From: Hydractinia symbiolongicarpus
Taxonomy: Eukaryota > Cnidaria > Hydrozoa > Anthoathecata > Hydractiniidae
Length of the DNA: 60,000 nucleotides
Assembly (NCBI RefSeq): GCF_029227915.1
Contig: NC_079875.1
Coordinates: forward strand, 15,065,001-15,125,000
Reading direction: 5' to 3'
The notes beneath the pieces were generated by a model. It worked only from the letters and a program-made list of their open reading frames with translations, was not told the origin of the DNA and searched no databases. Made by a program: the position numbers and the translations under genes. Below are positions 1 to 9,922 of the stretch, in pieces; the stretch's first letter is position 1, and every line of letters starts with the position of its first letter.

Positions 1-36
1 TTATAAGTTCCACTAAATTTGTGTAATACATTCTAG

Positions 37-413
37 CTGTTCGCGAAGAAGCTGAACGACATCGGATCACAAACACAATGTCACCTACCTACAAATCAAC
101 GACAACTAAGGTGTTTAGCTTGTGTGATAACATTCTTCCTCCAGCTGGCTTTCTGGATGAACGTGATCCTACTATTGAATGGTTTGACTACCACAGTAAG
201 TGACGATTCTCCTTTAATTCTTACGAAATGCTACCTTTAGCTTTACCTATATTTACTACGACCTTAAAAGAATTATATATTGAGAATTTCACTCTGAGCT
301 CACCCTTCACCCGAGCTCACCCTTCACCCGAGCTCACCCTTCACCCCAAAGCCAATATTGAAGACGTATTGTACTTAGCTAGGGCTTGTAGAAATATTCC
401 ATTGACTTTGGAG
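37..413 (+). CDS. Two internal exons of an unrecognised gene (5' end outside window)
   Basis: Exon a (37-195) follows an acceptor ending TTCTAG and stops at donor GTAAGT (196). Exon b (271-413) follows an AAAAG acceptor and stops at donor GTAAGC (414). Exon a can be read open in two frames, but only the frame containing the peptide FLDERDPTIEWFDYH joins exon b in phase (phase 1) without a stop; exon b then ends in phase 0. The b peptide includes PKANIEDVLYLARACRNIP. I recognise no domain. The exon b acceptor has a weak pyrimidine tract, so the left edge of b is uncertain. A BEL retrotransposon lies 48 bp past the last donor, so it probably occupies the following intron; I could not find a convincing next exon of this gene. 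Confidence 0.45.
296..346 (+). repeat. 17-bp tandem repeat, three copies, inside exon b
   Basis: The unit GAGCTCACCCTTCACCC occurs three times without change (296-312, 313-329, 330-346). One unit would shift the frame, but three make 51 bp and keep it. Each unit is therefore translated in a different frame, giving a Pro/Ser/Thr-rich stretch. Confidence 0.85.
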
Positions 414-461
414 GTAAGCAAGTAAGTAACGAGAAGCTTTTACGTCCTTGGGGATTCATCC

Positions 462-619
462 TGAATTTCCAGATAAATTCGGATACAAATAAAACTTTAT
501 TTTAAAACGTGACTATATTTTTAAAGAACGAAATCTAAAACTAACATGTGCGAGAATATAAATACATAATAAGAGCAGCTAGAGGACTGGGGAAGATATA
601 AACAAATATGGTAACCACA
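462..619 (-). repeat. LTR of the BEL/Pao element (3' LTR on the minus strand)
   Basis: 158 bp, from TGAATTTCCAG to GGTAACCACA. It matches 6120-6277 base for base as far as I could compare. A motif AATAAAACTTTATT lies within it. Confidence 0.95.
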
Positions 620-630
620 TCCTCCCCCCT
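620..630 (-). other. Polypurine tract of the BEL/Pao element
   Basis: On the minus strand this reads AGGGGGGAGGA directly before the 3' LTR, the expected place for the plus-strand DNA primer. Between it and the stop codon (720) lie about 90 bp of AT-rich 3' untranslated sequence. Confidence 0.8.
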
Positions 631-719
631 AGCTGCCTAAATATCTTATATATAACAAATACGTGATAAACTATAAAAGTGTCAACAAATGTATAACATA
701 ATGTCTTTATGTTTCTTAT

Positions 720-3700
720 TTAAATGTTCGTTATGATATCATTTTCGTCAATGAATGTGATATTTACTTCTTCTTTCTTTTCAGCTTCGTCTTTCGCTAA
801 TTCAACAGGATAAAGTTTGTTTATCGGTCTTCTTATTGTATGTGTGTTTCCATTGAGAACATATCTAACGACAGCTCCCCGTTTCTTGCCGTCACGTGAT
901 GGTACGAACTCTTCAACGACTCCCATTTTCCAATTTTGTCTCGGTTGCTTTGCTTCCTCAATTAAAACAACATCGTTGATTCGAATAGAAGTTTCACCAC
1001 GTGATTTGCCAACTCTGTGATATTCGCGTAACTCTGTCAAATATTCGCATTTCCATCGATTCCAATAGTGGTTTATGATACGTTGCAAATGATCATAACG
1101 TTGACACAAATCTTTTTCATTTTCATCGCTATCAATATGTGAGGCTTCCAAATTAATTTTTCTCCCAAATAATAAATGGTTAGGTGTTAATGGTTGCTCA
1201 CCTATGTTTTCATACAAAAATGTCAGCGGTCTGTTATTAATAACTGCTTGAATTTCAGCTAGAACAGTCAGTAGTTCTTCATACGATAATCTGGTATTGT
1301 GTAAAGTCTTCTTTAAACAACGTTTAACGGATCTTACAAGTCTTTCGAACATCCCTCCCCACCAAGGAGCGGCTTCTAAATTAAAATGCCATTTAATTCC
1401 TCGATTTGACGAAAATCGTTGCGTATCTTCGGCAATGAATTGACTACCATTATCAGAAATAATTTCAGAGGGAATACCTCGTTCACTGAAAAATCGGCGA
1501 AGACTACGAATACAACCTGAAGACGAAGCATCAGGAACTAAATCCAAATGTAAAGCTCTGGTACTGGTACAAGTAAATAAGAACACCCAAGCTTTATACA
1601 TACTTCCACCATGATAAACATTTCGAACATATAAAGGTCCGGCATAGTCGAGACCAGTATGTTTAAACGGATGATGATTGGATAGTCGTGATTTCGGTAA
1701 TGCTGGTGAAACAGGATACGCATAAGATTTCCCTTCATAATAACGACATAAATAGCACTGTCGGATTAACTGCTTTATGTAATTTCGTGCTTTTGGAATC
1801 CAAAATTTCGATCTGATGGCATTAAGTGTTTCTTTCAAACCATTATGCAAAACTTGAACATGATAATGCAAAATGACTAGCCTAGTTAAAGGATTTTTTT
1901 TCGGTAAAAATATCGGAAACTTAGTATCAAAGTCTAAAGGAGCGTTTTCTAAGCGTCCCTTACAACGAATAATACCATCAATATTTTGAAATCGTAAATC
2001 TTTTTGTAACTGCTTGTAACTCGGAAGTTGAATTATATCTTTTTGCGCATATTTAATCCACAGTTTTTCTACATGCAACTGCTCGTCCTTTGTAACAAAT
2101 GTATGTAAAACCAATTCTTCCTTACGACGCTTTTTTCTGAGGTTTCCAACAAATCGTAAAACCAATGCGGTAATTCGCAATAAACGTGTGTAATTAGAAT
2201 ATCGTGCAATGTTCATAAAATTTAAATCAATTTCTTCTTCGGTGCTCTCCTCTGATTCGTCGTTACCAACAATTAAACAAGTCGAATCATCAACCTTGAA
2301 ATTACTGAAATTAAAACTCGAAGCTGAGATGTTAGTGTCGCGCAAGAAATCAGGTCCTGAAAACCATAAGTTATTGTTCACCAACTCAGATACCAAACAA
2401 CCTCTCGACAAAATATCCGCAGGATTTGCCTTTGACTCCACATGAAACCAACTGTCCGGTGAAACTAAATCACGAATGATACCAACTCGCCGTTCGACAA
2501 CCACCTCATACTTCTTATTAACATTTTTAATCCAATATAAAACAATAGACGAATCAATCCAACACCGTGTCACAGAAATATCATAAACCAAACTCAACTC
2601 ATCACGAACATACTTCACCAGCTTCGCTAACATCACTGCACCATACAGCTCCAATCGAGGTATCGTGACCGGTTTAATTGGCGCGATTCTCGACTTAGAC
2701 GTCACTAACTTCGTAAAAAAACTACCATCAGTATGTTCGAACCTCAAATAAACACACGCACCGTAACCTTTCAAAGAAGCATCAGAAAAACCATGCAATT
2801 GTACATCAACAATATTCCCGCCATCGTAACATCGTGGTACATTCAAATGTGAAAAACTTTTAAAATCATTGTACGTAACTCGCCACTCGTCCAAAACCTG
2901 TCCACTCAACTCGATGTCCCAACCAATTTTACCTACACAGGTTTTTTGAAACAATGTTTTTAATCGCATAACAATAGGGTTAATAAGACCAAGAGGGTCA
3001 TAAATGGAAGCGGTAAATTTAATCAATTGTCGTTTTGTCGGTATGTCCTTCGCTAACGATAAAATGTCGTCGAATGTGAATAAGAGCGAATCTTTCTTTT
3101 TATCCCACAAAACACCAAGAACTTTGGTAACATGTCCGGTATGAGCAACATGGGGTTTGGTAACTAATTGTTCCAACTCTTCGGAATTCGAATGAAATTT
3201 ATGCAGATTGAAATTTGCTTCAGCGAGACGTTGTTTACATTTCTGGTAAAAATCATGTGCTGCATTAACAGTAGCGCCACCGGAAGTTAGATCATCAACG
3301 TGAAGTGAACTCAATAACTTCTGTACAAACAAAGGATCAACATGATTAAACGATTCAGCATGCTTAATAAGAGTGGCACTAAGGAGGAATGGTGACGAAC
3401 TTACACCAAACAATACTCTACTCAATCTATAAATACCAATTTCTGCAGTTTCAATGTTTTGTTCTGATAAATTATGTAAATCTTTAAACCAAATAAAACG
3501 AACAAAATCACGATCGGTTGGATGTAAACTAATTTGTAAAAATGCCTTCTCGATATCAGCAATGAAGGCTACTTTGTGAGATCGAAAGCGCAATAAAACG
3601 TTATATAAAGGCTCCGTTAAAGATGGTCCAGCATACAAACAATCATTTAATGAAGACAGTCCCACCGATTTTGAACTTGCATCGAATACCATGCGTACTT

Positions 3701-6005
3701 TGGTGCTTGGTTTATCATCACGAATGACTGGTCGGTGTGGTAAATAGTGAACTTGTCTTTTGGTACAATCGTCGTTGGTAACTCTTTCAATGATACCTTG
3801 TTCAAGCTGTTCTTTGAGGATACTGTTATAATTACGCAATAATTCGGGATTATTTTTCAATTTATGCCTCAATGATTCAAGTCTCTTTGAAGAAACACAA
3901 TAATTATCAGGGAGCACATCGTGATCATCCTTAAAAGGCAGCCGCACCTCGTAACGTTTAGTCTGCGCGCTGAATTTAACATTTTCACAAAAATTTTCAA
4001 CAGCTGGTTGTTCCTCGATACCAGCGTTTTCGAAGGACCAAAACTTTTCCAACTGATTATCCAACTTATCTTCGACAAACTCAGCCCCAATCTTCAATAC
4101 GTTTGCTACCAAGACTGCACTTCTACTACCTTCACTCGACCCTATGCGTCCACTTACAATGTATCCAACCTTTGAATTTAAAGCAACTGGCCCATCCTCA
4201 CCCCGAACTATACCACCATCAAAAAATTTCCAATAATTATCAGCACCCAACAAGACATCCACCTTCAAATCTCTATTATTACAGTTACTGTCAGCTAAAC
4301 GTAAGTCTTTCAAGTGTTTATACTTCAAACAATCGTTAAAATTCTGTCCTGTTAAAGGATGACAAATATTTTTCACATAACAATCAACGTTGATTTTATC
4401 TCCATCTAAACCGATCACTGAAAACTGCACCCTATCTAAAGTTTCTTTGAACGAATGTTTACCAAAAATACGGATGCAAATCTCACGCTTACCAACAACC
4501 TTTAATTGCAATTTTTCACATAACTCGGGCGATATGTAACTTAATTGGGAACAGTTATCGAACAAAATTCTCGTGTTCTCAATTTTTGAAGGATCAGTAG
4601 TATTAACAACTTTAACTTTAGCGGTTTGCAACATAACGGAACTCGGAATGTCGAGCGAATTTGAACTTGTAACCAACGAAGTGGCACCAGCAACATTTTC
4701 TGGTTTTTCTTGTTCGGTTCCATCCTTATCTCTACGACCTTGGTCAACGTCCCTTTTTTTATCACAAATAGCAACATGGTGTCTACCCGAACACTTTAAA
4801 CAACTAATCTTAGAATAACAAGACTTGGCTAAATGTCCACCTTTCAAACAAACAAAACATCTCTTCTTGTCACGTAACACGTTTTTCCTTGCGTCGAAAT
4901 TAGTGATTATTCGGCATTGCTGTGATTTATGCGATTTGTCACAAAATATGCATCTATAATTATTCTGATTATTCTGATGATTGCGATAATTATGCTGATT
5001 GTTCTGATACTGATTGTGCGGAAGATCACGGTTCGATTGATGTGAATAGTGAACTGGTAATGCCGATGATGAAAACGGGTTGTTATCATGTGGCTGTTGT
5101 AAAGAATATGCAGATTTCTCACGAACTTCGATCTCCGATTTTAACGCTCTTAAAACTAACTTCATATCCCAGCAATCTTTGTCGTTAAATTGACGACTAA
5201 TAATTAAATTAAGCTCTTCTGGAAGTTTCGACATAAGTACCGGTATTAATAGCGGACCATAATTTTCAGACGTGACATCTAAATTTTCCAGACTTCTCAC
5301 TTGTGTCTCAACGTTGTCAAATACATTACGCAATGTTTCTATGTTAGTTAAGTTATTCGCCTGTTCAAGTTTCAGTAATTTTTTCATATGTGCTGAAATA
5401 AGTAACTGTTTATTATTATATCTCTCTTTCAGTAAATCAACGACGGTTTTATAATTTTCATTGCTAAGTCTAAACCCAGCGATACAACTTGCAGCGGGAC
5501 CTTCTACTAGATTTTTTAAATAGGTCATTTTTTGAACGTCGGAAATATCGTCATTAGTGTGTACGGCACATTCAAAGCTATCCCAGAAAGTCGACCAGTT
5601 TTCCGGATGCCCATCAAAGGGCTGTAAATGTAAGCGAGGCAATTTTATTAGTTTACTGTGGCTGAAAGTGCTTCCTGCTTCTGAAAAATCCTTTTTGGCT
5701 GATCGTTTTTCTAAAAATGATTCAAACAGACGAAGTTTATCCTTTAACATCATCATTTCCTCCGTACTAGAATCTTCTTCCTTGTCGATATCATCCTGCT
5801 CTGTCAAGCAATCCATAATCGACTCGTTTAGTTCAGCAACTTTCGCTATTTTTTCCATCAAAGTATCACGGATCGACTCAATTTGACGAACATCTGCAAC
5901 ATTATCGGTATATGACGAAATAATTGTCTCTCCCCTTGTAATTAATTTGTTTGCAGTTCTAACAACAGACTTTCTAACTTTGTTGTACTTCGCGAAATCA
6001 CCCAT
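720..6005 (-). CDS. BEL/Pao Gag-Pol polyprotein, uninterrupted
   Basis: A single open frame with all domains of a BEL/Pao polyprotein. The frame is open from 6059 (1779 aa); the Met 18 residues in, at 6005, starting MGDFAKYN, fits the family better. In the 1779-residue numbering: coiled, charged N-terminus (20-125); DUF1759-type Gag core (about 138-310); three zinc knuckles (370-432; CX2C and CX4HX4C spacing, for example CFVCLKGGHLAKSC); retropepsin-like DUF1758 with D501; reverse transcriptase (about 770-990) with D835 and the VDD at 921-923; RNase H (D1093, E1137, D1169, D1215); integrase zinc finger (H1400, H1405, C1435, C1438); DDE integrase core (D1471, D1536, E1572); C-terminal DUF5641-like region. 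There are no stops or frameshifts, so the element may be functional. Gag and Pol are fused in one frame, as is usual in this superfamily. Confidence 0.95.
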   Translation of the reverse strand: MGDFAKYNKVRKSVVRTANKLITRGETIISSYTDNVADVRQIESIRDTLMEKIAKVAELNESIMDCLTEQDDIDKEEDSSTEEMMMLKDKLRLFESFLEKRSAKKDFSEAGSTFSHSKLIKLPRLHLQPFDGHPENWSTFWDSFECAVHTNDDISDVQKMTYLKNLVEGPAASCIAGFRLSNENYKTVVDLLKERYNNKQLLISAHMKKLLKLEQANNLTNIETLRNVFDNVETQVRSLENLDVTSENYGPLLIPVLMSKLPEELNLIISRQFNDKDCWDMKLVLRALKSEIEVREKSAYSLQQPHDNNPFSSSALPVHYSHQSNRDLPHNQYQNNQHNYRNHQNNQNNYRCIFCDKSHKSQQCRIITNFDARKNVLRDKKRCFVCLKGGHLAKSCYSKISCLKCSGRHHVAICDKKRDVDQGRRDKDGTEQEKPENVAGATSLVTSSNSLDIPSSVMLQTAKVKVVNTTDPSKIENTRILFDNCSQLSYISPELCEKLQLKVVGKREICIRIFGKHSFKETLDRVQFSVIGLDGDKINVDCYVKNICHPLTGQNFNDCLKYKHLKDLRLADSNCNNRDLKVDVLLGADNYWKFFDGGIVRGEDGPVALNSKVGYIVSGRIGSSEGSRSAVLVANVLKIGAEFVEDKLDNQLEKFWSFENAGIEEQPAVENFCENVKFSAQTKRYEVRLPFKDDHDVLPDNYCVSSKRLESLRHKLKNNPELLRNYNSILKEQLEQGIIERVTNDDCTKRQVHYLPHRPVIRDDKPSTKVRMVFDASSKSVGLSSLNDCLYAGPSLTEPLYNVLLRFRSHKVAFIADIEKAFLQISLHPTDRDFVRFIWFKDLHNLSEQNIETAEIGIYRLSRVLFGVSSSPFLLSATLIKHAESFNHVDPLFVQKLLSSLHVDDLTSGGATVNAAHDFYQKCKQRLAEANFNLHKFHSNSEELEQLVTKPHVAHTGHVTKVLGVLWDKKKDSLLFTFDDILSLAKDIPTKRQLIKFTASIYDPLGLINPIVMRLKTLFQKTCVGKIGWDIELSGQVLDEWRVTYNDFKSFSHLNVPRCYDGGNIVDVQLHGFSDASLKGYGACVYLRFEHTDGSFFTKLVTSKSRIAPIKPVTIPRLELYGAVMLAKLVKYVRDELSLVYDISVTRCWIDSSIVLYWIKNVNKKYEVVVERRVGIIRDLVSPDSWFHVESKANPADILSRGCLVSELVNNNLWFSGPDFLRDTNISASSFNFSNFKVDDSTCLIVGNDESEESTEEEIDLNFMNIARYSNYTRLLRITALVLRFVGNLRKKRRKEELVLHTFVTKDEQLHVEKLWIKYAQKDIIQLPSYKQLQKDLRFQNIDGIIRCKGRLENAPLDFDTKFPIFLPKKNPLTRLVILHYHVQVLHNGLKETLNAIRSKFWIPKARNYIKQLIRQCYLCRYYEGKSYAYPVSPALPKSRLSNHHPFKHTGLDYAGPLYVRNVYHGGSMYKAWVFLFTCTSTRALHLDLVPDASSSGCIRSLRRFFSERGIPSEIISDNGSQFIAEDTQRFSSNRGIKWHFNLEAAPWWGGMFERLVRSVKRCLKKTLHNTRLSYEELLTVLAEIQAVINNRPLTFLYENIGEQPLTPNHLLFGRKINLEASHIDSDENEKDLCQRYDHLQRIINHYWNRWKCEYLTELREYHRVGKSRGETSIRINDVVLIEEAKQPRQNWKMGVVEEFVPSRDGKKRGAVVRYVLNGNTHTIRRPINKLYPVELAKDEAEKKEEVNITFIDENDIITNI

Positions 6006-6100
6006 TTTTAAAATCAAAACAACACCAAACTTTAAACCAAACCAATAAAAATAAGACAACTAAAAACCACTAAATAAAACCATAGATACATAAGCAAAGT

Positions 6101-6118
6101 ATCTCTCCGAGGGCTCCA
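6101..6118 (-). other. Primer-binding site of the BEL/Pao element
   Basis: One base inside the 5' LTR the minus strand reads TGGAGCCCTCGGAGAGAT. It starts with TGG, the complement of a tRNA 3' CCA. I could not assign the tRNA from sequence alone. Confidence 0.6.
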
Positions 6119-6119
6119 A

Positions 6120-6277
6120 TGAATTTCCAGATAAATTCGGATACAAATAAAACTTTATTTTAAAACGTGACTATATTTTTAAAGAACGAAATCTAAAACT
6201 AACATGTGCGAGAATATAAATACATAATAAGAGCAGCTAGAGGACTGGGGAAGATATAAACAAATATGGTAACCACA
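6120..6277 (-). repeat. LTR of the BEL/Pao element (5' LTR on the minus strand)
   Basis: 158 bp with TG...CA ends, same length and apparently same sequence as 462-619. The target duplication CATCC follows at 6278-6282. Confidence 0.95.
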
Positions 6278-6312
6278 CATCCGACTGTAACTAAGTTGTA
6301 TTACCGATAGAG

Positions 6313-6374
6313 ATACGTATAGCATTGCTACGTATAGCATTGCTACGTATAAAATGGCTACGTATAGCATTGCT
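6313..6374 (+). repeat. 15-bp tandem repeat, about four copies
   Basis: Unit TACGTATAGCATTGC repeated, with one diverged copy reading TACGTATAAAATGGC. It lies between the retrotransposon and the SINE head. Confidence 0.8.
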
Positions 6375-6452
6375 CTAACTTGCTTTCCACACAAGTCGAT
6401 TAGCGGTCAGTAGATGGCATCAAATGGGCTGACAACACTATTTTTAAAGTTA

Positions 6453-6524
6453 GCCAGAGTGGGGACTCGAACCGGAAACCTTATGATTACAAGCTAAATG
6501 CGCTGCCACTACATCATCTCCGCC
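6453..6524 (-). mobile_element. tRNA-Thr-like SINE head or decayed tRNA
   Basis: The minus strand carries AGTGGCAGCGCATTTAG (A-box region), then an anticodon-loop-like CTTGTAATC with TGT in the middle, then AAGG, then a good B box GGTTCGAGTCC. The order and spacing match tRNA-Thr. The D stem and acceptor stem do not pair well, and no introns or CCA are seen, so a tRNA-derived SINE or pseudogene is more likely than a working tRNA. Confidence 0.55.
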
Positions 6525-6742
6525 TTCAACATCAGCAATATTGACCTTAGATAGATCAAAATAATTACATACGGCTGTCTTACTGATTGTTTGTAAGAAG
6601 TATTTTCTTCTCATGCTGTTTTCGCTTGTTGCTAGGGTTACCGTCCAGCCAATCAATTTCATTCGAACATGGCGTTGAAATTGAGATGAGATTTCTACCA
6701 GTGTGTTCGAATATATGTAATGTTGTTATCCACGTAGCTAGC

Positions 6743-8813
6743 ATGGGCGAAACCACGTGTTGTGATGCCAAAATCCTTGAAGTGTGCGAGGTAAGTTACA
6801 TTTTAAAGAAATCGTAAATGACGAAATAAGCTACCCCTGCTGAATAAGTGCTTTGAGTTAATTTTTTTTTATCAAGGAACGCTTATGAGTATTTAAGAAC
6901 CCCTTTTAAGCAAAAAGGGTGTGTATTGGGACCCAGAGTAACTACATATTTCTAAGAAATTATGGCAAAAAAATTGATCGTTTATTAAATTTGATTCAGA
7001 AAAGGTCGGTTAATATGGAGGGTATTTTTCAATTATTTTTTTTATGTATTACACTTTTTCAAAATCGAAAATAAAAGAAAAAAAAAAAGAAACTTTTGCT
7101 CTTTTTTATTTGTTACAACCGAAATTGAATTTTCTTACCCTCTGAATTTAAGGCCCCTACTGACTAAGCGTACAAGGGCGGTTATTACGTCATTTACAGT
7201 ATAATTACTGTATATTAACATCAACAAATCATCAACAACCGCCAGCCATTAAGAGATTCCTACAAAAAGGAACAGCAGTTCTCTTTTTTTATCTATCGTC
7301 TTGTTAGTTTTATTTTTTTATTTATTCAGGACTTAGAAGCACCAGTTGATTCAATGAACAGGGAAATCTCTGTGTTACCAGTAAGTTTGTTTATGTTTTT
7401 AATTCCTTTAATATTTAAGCCACGGAAATATTTCATATTGTGGCTTTTGAGACATCAGGGCACGCTCAAGCAATGTTTGGAGTACGTGATTAAAAACTGT
7501 TCCTATTGAAAATCCAGAACTCAATATTATACCCGTTTTAAAACTGATAATTTGAACGTTGGTAATTAGCCTAAAACTAAAAAGGGATTAACCAATGAAA
7601 GGTAAAGGAATTAGATGATTTTCAGGAAATAAAAGGATTTAGTGTCCTAGTTACTAGTGGTTTTTAATTAGTTAAGTCAGGAATAAGGTTAAAAATATAT
7701 ATATAAGTGCAGGTTATATATATCTCATTTATAAAACAAACACAATAGGCAGTCTTGTTTTTTGTGTAAGCCACAGTACATTTCTGCTCACTAGAAGTAT
7801 CACTTTATCCTTGCTTCCTTTTCCCTAAATCTTATCTGCAAGTATGTTAACTTTATTATTTTCAGTTCATTTCAGCTAAAGCAAAATGTTGATTTCAGCC
7901 TCAGCTTTTAAGAAGTTGCTAAGCATAATATTCAAATTTTACAAGATTCTGACTTGTCACTTGCTATTTTTGTGTTTTAATATTCTTATCCATTAGAAAA
8001 AAGTTTTTCATTCTTTATAAGAATTGTTTTCTAGGTCACTTGTTAAATTATTTTCTAGGTTACTTGTTAAATTATTTAGATTAAAGCCTCAGGGCTTTGT
8101 GGTTGCCTAGTTTTTAAGTCAAATCTCAGCCTCAATCTTTAGCAACTCCTTAAAGTGTAACACAGTAAATTAATTTAATTTGGTGTAAACTGAGCCCTTC
8201 GATGCTTTAAATCTTCTTTGTCGTTTAGGAATATTTTTCAAAGAGTCTACCCTTTGACAGTAAGGAAACATCTATGGAATCTGAAAGACCATCAGGAATT
8301 GAAAGATGGACGCAAGTATCTGGTTTACAAAAGCTTACTGTATGTTTATTTATTTATTTGTTTGTTTGTTTGTGTGTTTGTTTGTTTGTTTGTTTGTTTA
8401 TTTTTATTAACTTCTCGCTTTACAGTAAATTTGAAACAGTAAATATGATACAAGAGATAGAACTAAAAGTTTGGAATGGGTGGATATGAATTAACTAGGT
8501 ACCTTAAGGGGCGAAAATTTCGCCAAATTTATTTTCGCGAAAATTAGTGATTATAGTTATACAAGTTAAATTAACACTACTCTTTGGTAGAGTGCTTTTT
8601 GGTTTTGGAATTGAAGCGTTAGAAGATTATTCCTATCGCTATGCAGAAATGTATTATGTATATTATTATGTATTTTTTTGATAGGGACCATTCGCCGTTA
8701 CTATGAAAATTGAATACATATATGGCGACCCGCATGAAATCAAACACAGTTTCAAGAAACAAATCTTTAGAAACGATGAGTTTGGTATCGTTTCATTCTT
8801 CAACACTTTTTGA
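6743..8813 (+). CDS. Four-exon gene for an unrecognised protein of about 112 aa
   Basis: Exons: 6743-6790 (16 codons), 7330-7380 (17), 8229-8339 (37), 8685-8813 (42 plus TGA). Donors are GTAAGT, GTAAGT and GTATGT; acceptors are TTATTCAG, TCGTTTAG and TTTGATAG. Every intron is in phase 0, and joining them gives one open frame, which is unlikely by chance. The product begins MGETTCCDAKILEVCE and ends FGIVSFFNTF; the middle is acidic and Ser-rich, and the last exon is basic and aromatic. No signal peptide or membrane segment is evident. ATG 6743 has a good context (A at -3, G at +4). The frame is open further upstream, with another ATG at 6686, so the start could be earlier or upstream exons could exist. 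I recognise no family. Confidence 0.6.
8345..8404 (+). repeat. TTTA/TTTG microsatellite
   Basis: About 15 tetranucleotide units just after the donor of exon 3 of the 112-aa gene, inside its last intron. Confidence 0.9.
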
Positions 8814-9670
8814 TTTGGTATGATTTTTTGTAGAGGTAAATGGTTTTATCCATTGAACGAAAGATGCTTCTCAGTCGAAAGAATTTTCGCGTCGAATCCA
8901 TCGAGATGACTAAGAGTAAAGCCATGCATACATAAACATTTATATTTAATAAAAAACAGTACTACCTACTAAGCACATCAATTGTTGTGAACATAAATTA
9001 TTGTTGCATAAATTATTGCGAACATAAATTATTGTCGCATAAATTATCGCGAATGTAAATTAATGCGGTTTTTGTTCAAATAATACACCTTTCCCGAATT
9101 TTATAAATTATAATAATTATGACAAATTTTTGTAATGATTCTGTGCTCTCCAAATAAGGATATTCAGATAGAATATTAAATTATCATGGAAAAATGTAGT
9201 TTTTAGAGCAATATAATATTCTGATTGGATTTTATTTAGATTTAAAGAAAAAATTATTTTGAAAACGAAGCTATTCTTGAAAAGCTCGGCTATATAAAGG
9301 GTTTGACCTTAACTTTCAGCTCGGAATTGAGGCACTTAGCGAACACAAATATTTACGAAATTAGGTAATTTGTTCTACTTTATGCTAAGGAACTTAGGGA
9401 TAAAAATCATTTTTAGTATCGACCTCTTTAAATGACTTTGGCATAATTAGGAAATTCTGGAAAGGTCTATCGCAAAATTTAAAAAAATAGTAATCCATAC
9501 GAACAATTTGAATGTTAATTGTAGATTATTTAAGTTTAATGGGAATAAAAAAACTCGTATCTATCGAAACGGTAAAGATTCTTTACATGAAATGCAGGTT
9601 ACTCATAAAAATATTTTTATTGAGAAGAAAACGTCTGTAAATGTTGATAAAAATTAATAAAATAACACAA
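8814..9670. other. Intergenic; short AT-rich tandem repeat at 8986-9064
   Basis: No gene seen. At 8986-9064 about five imperfect copies of a 16-bp unit like GCGAACATAAATTATT occur, with CATAAATTATTG as the shared core. The same core words recur in the minisatellite at 9671. A possible polyadenylation word TTTAATAAAAAA lies near 8945. Confidence 0.6.
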
Positions 9671-9922
9671 ATTTATGCAACAAAATCATAAAATTATTGT
9701 CAAATCGCAATAACTTATGTTGCCAAATCATAAAGTTATTGTCAAATAGCAATAATTTATGCCACAAAATCATAAAATTGTTGTCAAATCGCAATAATTT
9801 ATGTCACAAAATCATAAAATTATTGTCAGATCGCAATAAATTATGTCGCAAAATCATAAAATTATTGTCAAATAGCAATAATTTATGCCACAAAATCATA
9901 AAATTATTGTCAAATCGCAATC
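9671..9922 (+). repeat. 42-bp minisatellite, six copies
   Basis: 252 bp = 6 x 42. The core of each unit reads CAAAATCATAAAATTATTG. Copies differ at a few sites, such as CAAATAGC against CAAATCGC. Because 42 is divisible by 3, a frame stays open through the array (14-residue repeat containing HKIIKLLSN), but the bias is that of the DNA repeat and no flanking gene supports translation. Confidence 0.9.

Larger units (their letters stand above)
457..6282 (-). mobile_element. Complete BEL/Pao LTR retrotransposon with 5-bp target duplication
   Basis: Two LTRs (462-619 and 6120-6277) bracket one long minus-strand Gag-Pol frame. CATCC lies immediately outside both ends (457-461 and 6278-6282), a 5-bp target site duplication. 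LTRs begin TG and end CA. A polypurine tract (complement of 620-630) abuts the 3' LTR, and a TGG-starting primer-binding site lies next to the 5' LTR. I found no difference between the LTRs by eye, so the insertion looks very recent. It lies just after the splice donor at 414, presumably inside an intron and antisense to that gene. No separate env-like frame is visible. Confidence 0.95.

Noticed and set aside
6453-6524. Functional tRNA-Thr gene
   Set aside because: D stem and acceptor stem do not pair; the SINE or pseudogene reading is more likely.
9671-9922. Regular repeats that look a little like a CRISPR array
   Set aside because: Units are directly adjacent with no unique spacers, and the DNA is animal.
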